Source: Siniperca chuatsi (taxonomy: Eukaryota; Chordata; Actinopteri; Centrarchiformes; Sinipercidae). From it: a stretch of DNA of 64,000 nucleotides. The translations under genes were made by a program, and so were the position numbers. This document shows positions 17,641 through 35,300 of this stretch, piece by piece. Under the pieces are notes generated by a model. It worked only from the letters and a program-made list of their open reading frames with translations. It ran no database searches and was not told the origin of the DNA. The stretch covers positions 14,026,233 through 14,090,232 of the forward strand of contig NC_058052.1 in NCBI RefSeq assembly GCF_020085105.1. The letters are read 5' to 3'. Each line of letters starts with the position of its first letter. Position 1 is the first letter of the stretch.

Positions 17641-20040
17641 AGCTAAACTAGTATCAATTATCAAAGTCCTTCAGGTACCTCTGAGGGTTTCTCTGCTGGG
17701 TTGCGTCTCTCAGCCTGAGGATTGGCTGAGAATGACTCTGCTCTGCTGTAGGCTCTTGTGTGGTGACAAGATGGCTGCGTTTCTGACATATGTTTCCCTG
17801 AGGTGTCTCAACAATGTAAGACCTTTGCTTCTCTGCCCGTGCCCTCACCGTCCCCTTTTCTTTTGTGTCAGTGACCCCAAACATGATCATCATGTGTCTT
17901 CTGTTGAAGTTTTTCCACTGTTTTGTTCCCCCTCCTTCATGGGAAGATGTAATTTTGATGCGTCTGCCCATCAGCAGTTTGGCGGGACTGTGCCCATTGG
18001 CCAGGGGAGTGGCATGGTAAGCCATCAGTGCCAAGCATGGGTCTTTACCTTTCTGCAGGAGACTTTGCTGTCCTCACCGCACACTCTGCCTCTGCATTAC
18101 TTTGGGGGAAGAGTGTACTGGACGTGATGTGAGTGAATCCCCATGTTGCAGCAAACTGTCTGAAACTATCTGCAGAGAACTGAGGAGCGTTATCGGTTCT
18201 GACTTAAGATGGTATGCCATGTCTGGCAGAGATGGATTTGAAGTGTTCAATTATTGCTGCTGCTGTAGTTGGAGTTTAGTGATTTCTATAAGTAGTCTAC
18301 TTCTAGCAAATACTAGCTGCTGTTCCACTCAAACAGATCAGCACTGACCGTCTGGAAACTCAGTTGGCAGTAGTGTCTCTTTGAAAATGCTCAATCCTGG
18401 CCACCAGACAGTTTGTTTGGCACGCTCACCGGCACTTTGCTATGCCCTGGTGTCTACCAGTCAATATCACCAGACTACTACCCTTCATCAGTATTACATT
18501 TTCTACTGTGAGCTTGCCAGTGAACTGTAGGAAAGCTATGTCCATCGTGCATCTGTCTGGCCGCCCCTCAGTGCAGTACTTTTTCACTTGCAACAGCATT
18601 TCATCTTTGTCCTGGTGCTCCTTGATTTCCTGCACTCTCTTCTGTCGCTGGCAGGCAGGACATGACCATGTTTACATACAGGTTGACCTCTCTCTCCTGC
18701 TGTGTGTCACCTTTGACCCCCACAGTGCTCTCGGCAGGACATCAGCAGAGGATTTTTTTTACCTGCAACATGGGAGATGAAGTATGAGAGCCTCATCAAT
18801 CTCATTCTCAGTCTTTGAATACGAGGAGGTAACTCATCCAGGTTCTTTGACCCCAGCAGCGGCACAAGAGGCTTGTGGTCGGTCTCAACATGGAAAGTAA
18901 TCCCAACAAGGAAATCAGAGAATTGCTCACACGCCCATATAATGACTAAGGCCTCTTTTTCTATTTGAGCTTATCTTTGCTCTGTGTTGGTGAGTGCTCT
19001 GGAGGCATATGCTGCTGGTTTGAGTTGGTTGTCTTGTTATCTCTGAAGTACTACTGCTCCAAGTCCGTATGAGGATGCGTCAGCTAAAACCACTATGTGG
19101 GCTTTGGCGCTGAGAGTACCAGACCTGGGGCATACTCAGATCCTTTTTGATACTATCAAAGGCTTTCTGTTGTTTATCTCCCCATGTTCTTTGCTCTCAA
19201 CAGATCTCTAAGTGGTTGCATCTTTGGCTGCATCTTTTCTGCTAGGTGTGGAAGGTATTTGCCTAAGTGCTTTACCATCCCAACAGTCTGACTCCACTCA
19301 CATCAGCTGGTGCTTTCACGCTGGAGACCACTTTATTGGGATTTGCTCCGGACCTATCAATGATCTGCCACAGGAACTTGACAATCTTTTGAGAATTTGC
19401 ACTTCTCACTTTTCAGTGTGACTCCTGCTTCCTCGAGTCTCTTAAGAATTGCATGCAGGCATGTGTTGTAGAGGGCCTGTGACTCTGTGTACACAAGCAC
19501 GTCATCCATTTGCCATAATACTCCCTCTAAGCCCTACAGGATCTGGGACATTGTCTTTTGGAAATGCTCTGGTGCAGATCATTTACCAAAACACAGGCAG
19601 TAAAACCAGTACCTACCGAATGGTGTGATAAATGTCGTTAGGAGGGCAGATTCCTTGGATAAGGGGATTAGCCAAAACCCGGAGTTCGCATTTAGCACTC
19701 TCTAACTGTCCAAGTGTATGCTTGACTGAGGGAAGCATGTGCCTCTCTCTCTTGACCGAGTCATTCATTTTTGTCAGGTCAACACTTATGCGCATCTCTG
19801 TATTATTTGGTTTCGGTACAGAGACCTTTCCTCTCAACTGCAGGTGGTTCCTTCCAGCTCCATAGAGAGTTTTAGTGGATCTCTTCAGTTCTGGAAACTG
19901 TCCATAATTGGTATTCAGAATCTGGTATTGCTGTCGCATCCGCACCTGCATCTATTCTAAACTCAGATTTGTGGTTGTTTATCTAAACTTTTGTTAGCCA
20001 GGCTTCCCCTCCTCGTCTGTGACTAATCCAGGAAGTATAA
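17640..20040 (-). mobile_element. Ty3/Gypsy LTR retrotransposon, broken fossil copy
   Basis: On the minus strand pieces of a Gypsy-type pol are recognisable in the normal order: the end of the protease (near 19940–20000), reverse transcriptase (about 19150–19950), RNase H (about 18780–19110), the integrase zinc-binding region (near 18430–18640) and the integrase C-terminal part (17654–18034). No gag and no LTR pair was found. The copy is broken many times over and cannot be active; it looks old. It sits between the two paox copies. Confidence 0.8.
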
Positions 20041-20224
20041 CCTCATGGGGTATGAAGAAAATTAGAGATACCCTTTTACACGTGTGCGAGAATGTGTGTG
20101 TGGTGTGTACTTTAGTGCATGTGTGTCTATGTGTTACAAAGCTGTGCAGGTGGTGTGTGTTTGTGTACTTTAGTTGTAGTTGTGTGTGTACTTGTACTTA
20201 CTACATAGTTGGGACTGAAACACG

Positions 20225-20370
20225 TTTTTTACCTACAGAGAGGACATTTTTGGAAAATGAGGACATTTTGGCCGGTCCTCACAACTTCAAAGGGCTGTTT
20301 GAAGGTTAAGACTTGCTTTTAAGGATTAGGTTAGAATTAGGTTATGGTGAGGGTAAGGGTTAGGCATTTA
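20225..20370 (+). repeat. GGACATTTTGGCCGGTCCTC repeat, copy 1
   Basis: Contains GAGGACATTTTGGCCGGTCC, CAAAGGGCTGTTTGAAGGTT and a GGTTAGAATTAGGTTATGG tail, a very common unclassified fish repeat. A related piece in the other orientation lies at 48830–48980. Confidence 0.6.
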
Positions 20371-20384
20371 GTTGTCATCCCTTT

Positions 20385-20809
20385 CCCGGGCAATTGGCCT
20401 GTCTTGACCTTACATGGGTATGACAGATGGTGGCCATACTGTTTCCTGGTGGTGCTGTTCACGTGTCTGATACATTTACATCTTTTTAGTGCCATTGTTG
20501 TGGTGAAAAACTAGAATTTTAACAACAACAACAAATTTTTACACAATTTACTGCTATTGAGACTTTGTGGTTTGAATTAAACCCTCCACTCACACGTGTA
20601 TTTGTCGTGCCTGTTCTTAAATTTCATTCTCAGACATGTGCGGATACATGTGGCACGCTAAACACATGGAGAAGCATAAATTATTGATAGGACATAGAGA
20701 CATGCCTGTTTCTTTCAAATAATCTGATCGTATGCATTCCTAATTTGCGCCTCACGCCACCTTGTTTGTTTAAGGATGCTGTGACAGTGACTACAAGCTA
20801 GTCATCTGA
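20385..20809. other. unassigned gap between repeats
   Basis: AT-rich stretch between the repeat at 20225 and the coding-like relic at 20810. No feature recognised. Confidence 0.3.
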
Positions 20810-21490
20810 AAGCCTTCTGTTATTGCTTTGCATTACTTGTTCGATTTCGCTCAGAAATGTTTCAGCATTGTAGTCATTAGAGGTTTTTAATACTGTGCAC
20901 ACGTCACTGGACAGTGATGGACCTCTAAACACTATATTTAAAACACCGTCTGAGGCAGCTAGGTTTGTTTAAAAATTAACAATGTCTGTTAATTTATGTT
21001 TATGAGTAGACAACGCTGTTCTCAAATTGTCCATCCTGTTCCTCGATGCTGTGTAATTTCAACTCCATTAAATTTTCTTCTCTGTAATGATAAAATCGCG
21101 TATCCCTGCATCCCTCCTGCTCGTCTTATCCATTCAGCCAGTTTGGTACTGTACTTCTGTATTGTCTTTGTTGTATGGTATTACCCCCATTTGAGGTGTT
21201 TGGGTGTCTGGTTCTACGAATTCTGAGGCATTTCTTTTCAGTATACCCAAGATTTCCAAAAGATCAAGCCTGAGCAGTGGTTAATTCTACATGGTCTTCT
21301 ATTGTGTCAACTTAATTTTCAACATCAGATAAGCTTTTGAGTGGGGATGTTTCATATTCAAGCAAATTTTCTTCACTTTCTGAATCTATATTACCATTTG
21401 ACCAATTTCATCCTCTGACAAGCTTTTGAGGGGAGAGGAGGATTCAGAATTTTCACTATCGCTTTCATCATCACTGATTACAATAATGCA
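20810..21490 (-). other. coding-like relic of unknown family, minus strand
   Basis: Several stretches on the minus strand have protein-like composition. One near 20815–20945 is rich in Ser, Asp, Glu and Asn. One near 21020–21145 contains KLAEWIRRAGGMQGY. An acidic, serine-rich tract near 21370–21480 contains SDDESDSENSESSSPLKS. Acidic Ser/Asp leaders of this kind occur in some transposases such as piggyBac, but nothing diagnostic is present and I cannot name the family. It is not open as one gene. It may belong to the mobile DNA on its left or to a separate inserted element. Confidence 0.35.
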
Positions 21491-21900
21491 TTATTTGCCA
21501 TATTTTGATTTGTGTACACATTTATGAGTGAAACTTGGCGAGACTGGGATGAAGATCCAGAACAGGTAAGCAGGTAGGTGAGGTAATGGAGGCGACCATG
21601 GCGTGGCTGAGACATGTGGCGGACAGGCAGGTGAGTAATGATCCTGGAGCACAGAAACATATGTTAGCAGATCTACACGACACAAAACAAGAACAGACTG
21701 AATGCTTAGTAAAAGCAATGGTTGGCCGGCTAGTAACTACAACTGTGGTTGAAACAACAATCTGGCTATAAGTGACTGGACAGACCGAGTAGATATACTC
21801 GTATACAGAGTGATTGGGTGAAGGATCTCAGGTGAGTGAGAGTGGTGGAGTCAGGAGCCAGTGGAGAGGGACAGGAGGAGTAGCCATGCCTCCAGACATG

Positions 21901-21901
<1 letters not shown>

Positions 21902-21938
<37 letters not shown>
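21902..21938. repeat. (CA)n microsatellite
   Basis: Pure CA run followed by CAGACAGACAG. Confidence 0.95.
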
Positions 21939-21939
<1 letters not shown>

Positions 21940-22479
21940 GACAGGGCAGGGGAACAACATATGGAAACACTAAGGGAAAGCAGACAAACTGTCACAGCCG
22001 TAACAAAGTCCAGTTGTTGAGGAATTTCATCAAATAGATGTCTCAACTCCAGAGAAATCAAGATTTATGTGGTTATTTTAAATCAATGCGAATATTCTAT
22101 CCTCATCTCATAACTCAATAAACCTATGACATTTCCTACTAAAAAACACTTGACACTCATTTCATCCAACCAGGAAGCGCCCACAGAAACACCATGGATC
22201 ATGGATGTATTATTAGTGAGAAACACTCTGCAGCCGGGATGCCAAGACAGTGACGGCAAACGACCTGCTTGAGACGGCGCAAGGTGATGTGTGGAGTCAT
22301 GATGATAACAGCCCCATGAAGCACAGGCAAAGGTACTTAGTAGTCCACTGTCCATAATAATAAACAGTCTCTGAGGGCTTTCAACCTCTCCCCAGTCAGC
22401 CTCAGCAGAGTCTAAAAAGAGAACTATGAAGGACTGAGATGAGGGAAAAACTCTTCTTCTTTTGAAACCCAGGTTCACC

Positions 22480-22836
22480 GAGTGTTCAGTGGGACAGTGT
22501 AGTCCCTCATTCGTCCAGGAGTGTTCTATCGTAGAAAAGGTTTCAGTCGTAGTCATCTGGACACTGTTTTCAGAATCAAGATGTGATGGCCCTACTGATT
22601 ACTGGGCCATCATGGAAACAATTAGGTCAGTTTCAGGTGAAACTAGGCAGAGTAATCAACAGATACTCAGGTAGACTCCTTTCTGAGGGCAGGGCTTATG
22701 TAACACAGAGTAGCTTAAATTTCTGAGTCCATTTTTCACAATTGAGAATGACTTCCGGATGGGAGCCAAAACGTCTTGATTCTGAAAACAGTGTCCAGAT
22801 GACTACGACTGAAACCTTTTCTACAAATGTTCAGTG
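22480..22836. repeat. inverted pair of a Penelope-like 3' module
   Basis: A roughly 50-bp module (GTAGAAAAGGTTTCAGTCGT through TTTTCAGAATCAAGA) lies at about 22532–22580. Its near-perfect reverse complement is at about 22776–22826, with about 195 bp between. Outer sequence GGAGTGTTCTATCG matches the outer end of the pair near 45290. The GAAACGTCTTGATTCTGAAA wording recalls segments following the endonuclease of teleost Penelope-like elements; that assignment is tentative. Confidence 0.6.
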
Positions 22837-22839
22837 GCT

Positions 22840-23475
22840 ACATGGTCCCTCTATGTGTGGTATGAACAGTTTTTATATGCTGGAGTACAACTTGGGCCTG
22901 ATTAGGTACTAGAGCAGGGCCCACCTTAAGGCCCTTATCATGTCAGTTGATACTGTGTTTTGTCATGCATGTTACCAAACAAATTTTCAATTAGTATGAC
23001 ATACAGTAAGCCTGCTCCTGATCCTTTCGGGGTCCTTGTAGTATGCCAATAGGGCAGGTTGGTTATCCTGCCTTGGTGTCCCCCAAAATTGAAAAGAAAC
23101 ACCCTTGTTGAGAAAAACACATTTATTGTCCCTTATTTTCAACTTGACCCCAGGGCACTTTCTGCAATACAAACAAGAAATATGATGTGGCTGCTGTCAG
23201 GTTCACTTACAAAAATAGAAGAACACAAATCACCTGACAACAACTTGTTAGACCCTCACCTGACAGGGTGACTGGATAGAAATAAAATCAGGACAATGGC
23301 TATCTAATTCAGCAATTTAGGGTCCATCACAGTGAACATTATGTAACCTTACAATATTGTACAATACATACGCTAACACCCATAAATAAATAGAACTTTT
23401 ACTCGCATAAAAAAACACAGTAGCTTAATAAAGCAGTGTTAATTACATTCTTTCTGACTGTTAATTTATTCAGCA
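22840..23475. other. unassigned gap in the paox inter-copy region
   Basis: AT-rich sequence with no recognised gene or repeat family. Confidence 0.3.
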
Positions 23476-23479
23476 AACA

Positions 23480-23800
23480 TTAAGGCGGATCTTCCCAGAG
23501 GTTTGAGCTATTTGTGACAAATGTAAATCAGGTGAGGCGACCCAGACTAATCTTTTCTGGGCTTGCCCTAAAGTTAAAAAAGTTTGGGAGAAAATATTTC
23601 ATTTACTTATTATAATTATTGGGAAACAAGCCAATCCAGACTGTGAAAAACTGCCATATGAGACCCAGCAGGCTTTAATATTTTGTATGGTTCTTGCTAA
23701 ACAGGTTATTTTGAGAGAATAGAAATCTACATCCCCTCCTTGTTTTAAGAAGTGGCTCAATGACGTGGCTTTATACAACTTTTTTCACATACAGTAAGCA
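23480..23800 (+). mobile_element. L1-like LINE ORF2 3' fragment
   Basis: Read on the plus strand, pieces such as PKVKKVWEKIFH, LAKQVILRE and PPCFKKWLNDVALYN match the C-terminal pattern of L1-type ORF2 (ECPKVxxFW ... KWLNDL). Interrupted by stops, so dead. It abuts the 3' end of paox copy B. Confidence 0.6.
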
Positions 23801-23951
23801 GTAGTACTCTCCAAGACCCGTAAACAGAGTTTGATGTGTAACATCGGTGGAGTTCCCCATTAAAATCCATTGTATGAGAAGTATCAAATTTAATGTAAAT
23901 TTAGAGGGGAAAAAACATGACATATTTTTATGCATCCAGCATGTTCATCTT

Positions 23952-30579
<6,628 letters not shown>

Positions 30580-31423
30580 ACTCGCTACGCTTTAAACAAA
30601 TCCTATCGACCCAACTCATCTGACGTTCACCTCAGATCTTGCATGAACTAATATCGTAGCTGTGGACTCTTACAGATAATCGATTCGTACTTCCTTGTAC
30701 GGATTTTACGGCCTTGCGTACCGGCCGGGACTGCCCAGTGTCTGTCTGAGAAGCAGTGTGGTTCAGTTCAGCTCAGCCGGATAGTTGCAGGATAAAAACT
30801 ATGCCAACTTTGTCTACATGTATGCACTCGCCACCAAAGTCTTTTTAGTTGGTTGGTAAATGGTGTGCCATCATCAACAGTACCAGTATGGAGACAGCTG
30901 ATAGGGCTGCTTAGAGGGGGGTGCACGCCTGATGTGGCCAACTGGCAGTTTTCATGGACGAGATTCCACCATTCAAATATTTGTATATTAGTTAATTGTT
31001 AGTTGTGGAAATATCATATTCATATACTTCCCAACCACTGTGATTTATTTTCTGCGTCCCAAATCAATCTCTGTAACAGCAAATAATTTGTCAATAATTT
31101 GTCATTATTTATTATTCTCATAAAGTTCTTAACCGAGCCTGCTTGAGGTCACAATTCTACACTGTAAAACATAATACAGAACCTGATACTGAATTGATAA
31201 TAAAGTTAATTCATCTTAAAATTTCTAGTTTTTATTTGCACACAACTTCATAATTTATAAGCATGAATGAAAGAATGAGAAGTTGAATGAATGTACTTCT
31301 GAGAGTTCACTCATCAAATTCATCAAGTCTCTGAAGAAACATGATTAACATATTAGTATACTTCCAAGCATGCATTGTTTGAGAGTAAAAACTCTCCAGA
31401 GACAAGTCTTCTTGAGACAATAG

Positions 31424-31444
31424 GTGTGTGTGTGTGTGTGTGTG

Positions 31445-31480
<36 letters not shown>
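31424..31480. repeat. compound (TG)n(TTA)n microsatellite
   Basis: A TG run followed directly by a TTA run. Confidence 0.95.
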
Positions 31481-31647
31481 CTGATTAATCAAATAACAAT
31501 AATGATCAACTAACTGTAGGTCAGTGTTTAAGGTGGAGGTCGGCCCACCAAATATTACAACAGTCTTGCTGTTTGTGTGGGAAACTGTGGGAAAAAGGAA
31601 CAGCCCTCCATTCTCAGGATACCCCCATTGTGTAATGTTGATAGGTT

Positions 31648-31649
<2 letters not shown>

Positions 31650-31714
<65 letters not shown>
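31650..31714. repeat. (CA)n microsatellite
   Basis: Over 30 uninterrupted CA units. Confidence 0.97.
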
Positions 31715-31716
<2 letters not shown>

Positions 31717-32228
31717 CTCATGGGAACTAGCTGGGAAAGAGGGTCCCTCAGAAGAACAATGCTAATCTTTGCTCCAGTCACTGTGGAAGTACAGGAAATA
31801 ATAAAGATGGCGGTTTTCTTTGTGGGAAGGCCGGGCTGGGTATTATGTTTGGTGTCAGCAGAGATCCAACAGCATTTATAAAGGTCACACTAAAACGGAT
31901 TTATTACATAAAAAGGTCAGAGAAAACATTACCAAAAACAGCTTGTATAAATATCCATATTTGCAGTAAGACTTTTCATACAAAATGCAAATATATTAAT
32001 AGCAGAGATATCATAGCAGTGATACACTTAATAGTAATAACATTAACAAAACAGATCATACAAACTTTTGAGATATGTAATTCTAAAAGTAGAAGCACAT
32101 TGGTGTATGATATGGTTCTATTGCAGCCTTTACTTTTACCTTTTTACCTTTACCTCTACATTCACTACAGCATTTGGAAATGTTCCCATCGTAAATCAAC
32201 AATCATTAGTGTTGCAAACACCCCTTCC

Positions 32229-32234
<6 letters not shown>

Positions 32235-32308
<74 letters not shown>
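32235..32308. repeat. (CA)n microsatellite beside the rassf4 last exon
   Basis: About 36 uninterrupted CA units. It begins about 30 bp past the rassf4 stop codon, so it lies in the 3' UTR as a TG run in the transcript. Confidence 0.97.
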
Positions 32309-32313
<5 letters not shown>

Positions 32314-32339
32314 ACGTCAGTACATGCATACAGAAACAT

Positions 32340-35300
32340 TCATACTCTGTCACTTGTGTGATCTCTGCCTTCAAGCTGGTGTTGAATCATAGACCTCAGA
32401 GCACTGTACCTGCAGAGGTGAGGAGGAAACACATGATTAAAGACACTCTTACACTCACACAGTCACTCAATTACACACATTAATACATTTATTTACATTC
32501 ATATAAACAAAGAACATATAAACTAATAAAACATTTCCAAACATCAGTTGCATCTATTACTTTAAAGGATAAGGCTGGTTTTATTTTTCTTATTGTTTCC
32601 CATTGAAATACGATAACCAACAATGTGTTACTTGGTCTCCTCCCTGACCCTGTCTGTGGCTCTCAGCCCCAAGCACCCATTCAAAGAAATTACATCACAA
32701 ATTACAAGTTCCTGCTTAAGACTATAGTAAACAGTGAATTTGTTGGGGACTATTTTCATCTGCGGATTAATACACATTAGTGAGTATATACGGCAGCAAA
32801 AAGGGTTATGTGGGATTAACTAAAAATAATCTACAGTGCCCATGTTTATTGTAATGAAAGCACTGTAATAACATGTCAACCAGTACAATAGTGTGACTCA
32901 TTGATGTGTTTTTAATAGTTTTAATAGTGGGGGTCAATGGCACAGAGGAGTAAGCTAACACAGGCAATACTTGTTAGAAAGATTGTTGGTTTTGGTTTTC
33001 ATGGAATTTCTTGATAATAAGAACAATATAAAAATCACCAGGATTATTCTTTAACACTGGCAGTTACAATGAGTGTGTGTGTGGTAGATTATACAATATG
33101 CCTGTGTAAAAAAATTAACAATATGTTCCGCAAGTGAATGGTCACCATGACACACACACACACACACACACAATGTCAGGGTTACAGGGCTGAAATCTCA
33201 GTCATGACTTAAATGATTACACAATCTTGCAAACAGTGAGTGATGAATGTTTCACACAAACACTGTCCTCATTGAAAGCCTTGTTTTGCTTCTGTAATGC
33301 CGGCAGGAGACAGATATTGGCTTCACATAATGAAATAGACGTGTCTTTAAAGAAGGCTTTGTCTAGATTGGACTCTAGTTTTGTAACTGTGTTTGCTGAG
33401 TAGAGAGACTCTTGACTTACTTTTTGGTTAGTTTGTTTATCTCACGTTCCTCTTCCTCTTTAAGTTTCTCTACGAAGCTGTCTAAAACAGGAATCTCAAA
33501 CTTTATGTATTGGGCAACCTGGGTAGAAAAAGATTCAGAGATATCAGTACGAGCAAGCTACACATGTCCTTGATTAAATGATACTACATGTGCCCATACT
33601 GTAGATACACAGGCATCCAAATAAAAGAATTAAAACAATACAAATAAAATAATAAGAGAGAAAGTTGACTGTCGGCAACACAAGATGATACCTTTCCACT
33701 AGAGGGTAAAACACAGTAGAAAAGCTTTACCACTATCTTAAAGGGTCAGTTCACCACATTTACAGCAAAAAACCAAAAACAACCAAACAAACAACATAAA
33801 TCATAAAAAAAACACATGTTTTACATAAAAAACCCCACTTTAAATTACATTTAAAAAACCAACAGGAGCATTTGTTTCCAGACAGCTTTCCTGTTATTAT
33901 GGATAATCCAGAGTGAACAGTTTTTTATAAAGGACTATATATTCAATCCAGTGTAGATCAATATAGATGTCAAGTGTTTTCTGAGGTTCATCCAGAGTAA
34001 CTTGGAGTTTATTTCTGGAAAGAAACATTACTGCTGAATGTTTCAAATGTAATCACCACCATTCACCTACATTGTGATGGCGTCAAGGGAAAAAATAATA
34101 GGTGGATATTTCAAAACAAAACTATTGCTAGATACCACTAGAAGATACCACTTTAACTTTTACTCATTACTGAATTGATATGTATGAGAGTGATTCCAAT
34201 CATAGACAATCCAGAAAGGTTATCCAGCAACAATTTGGTTTTATTTATATTACTCAGTGCAGTCACAACACACAGTCGGTCATCTTAGCCTATTGTTTCA
34301 GTCCTGAAACAGGATATCTATCCTCAGCTTGCTAAATTTAACCTGACTGTCTATCATTGGCCCATTGTATCATTGTGTGTCTATGTTGAGGACTACACAA
34401 AAAATTAAAAAGGGGTCAATGGTCGTGAACAAGATGAGAGAATAGAGATAGAGGTGGCAGGAGGCCCAGACTCACATCATATGTGACTTCCTCTCCCAGG
34501 TCGGCCTCCGTGATGAGGATCTTGGAGATTTTCTCACAAGGTCCATAAAGCACACGAGCCACCAGCGGGTATTCACCATCCCTCAGTCGGGTCCTCTCTA
34601 CATGGTCATAGACAAAGAAAACAACTGACCACAAACACACAAACACAAAAACACAACATTTCTAGTGACAAAACCACAATGAAAGTTATGACTTACCGCC
34701 GGACTCATGCACCATATAAAGGACAAACTCTTCAGATTTATTCTCCACCTTAAAAAGACACAAATACAGATTATTTCTAGTTTTAAGTTTTACTGAAACA
34801 CCACTCACCAGGTGTAAACAGCATCTTACTGCTTACCCTAAACTTGTGTAGCAGCAGGTTGAGGACTTGTCCAGTGGTCATGGAGCTGTTTACACGAACG
34901 TTAGTGACCGAACCATAGGCTGGAGTAAATACAGATGTCTGGAAGAGAAACAAACATGCAGAAATCTATAACGGGGAGGACACAAAGTACAGGGAACTTT
35001 GCTTCATCAACAGTTGTGAGTGAGTAGGGATTCCTGGACTTGAACATGTTGGACATTTTGAACAGGAAATATAAAACAGAAAGGAAATCCCTCAGTCTGC
35101 AGCTGGAAGCTGTTCAATAACAACACACACATACTGTATTCAGGAGAAACTGATGAAGGAAGGCAATATAACCTTGTACTCTGTGGCACATTAATAAAAT
35201 CAGCCCACAGCAGGCTGTTGTGAAACTCAGCACAAGTGCAGGCACACCCGCACAGGAAACTTCTGCCCCTCTGCACCTGGAGATGTGTCAACAACGGGAT

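Larger units (their letters stand above)
30580..32339. other. paox copy B 5' flank and gap to rassf4
   Basis: 30690–30760 is locally CpG-rich (CGGCCTTGCGTACCGGCCGG) and may be the copy B promoter. Beyond it lie microsatellites at 31424, 31650 and 32235. No coding exon seen. Confidence 0.45.

Noticed and set aside
31524-32483. Frames with long His-Thr repeats
   Set aside because: They are translations of CA microsatellites, as are similar frames at 16535, 21814, 38128, 44548 and 46796.
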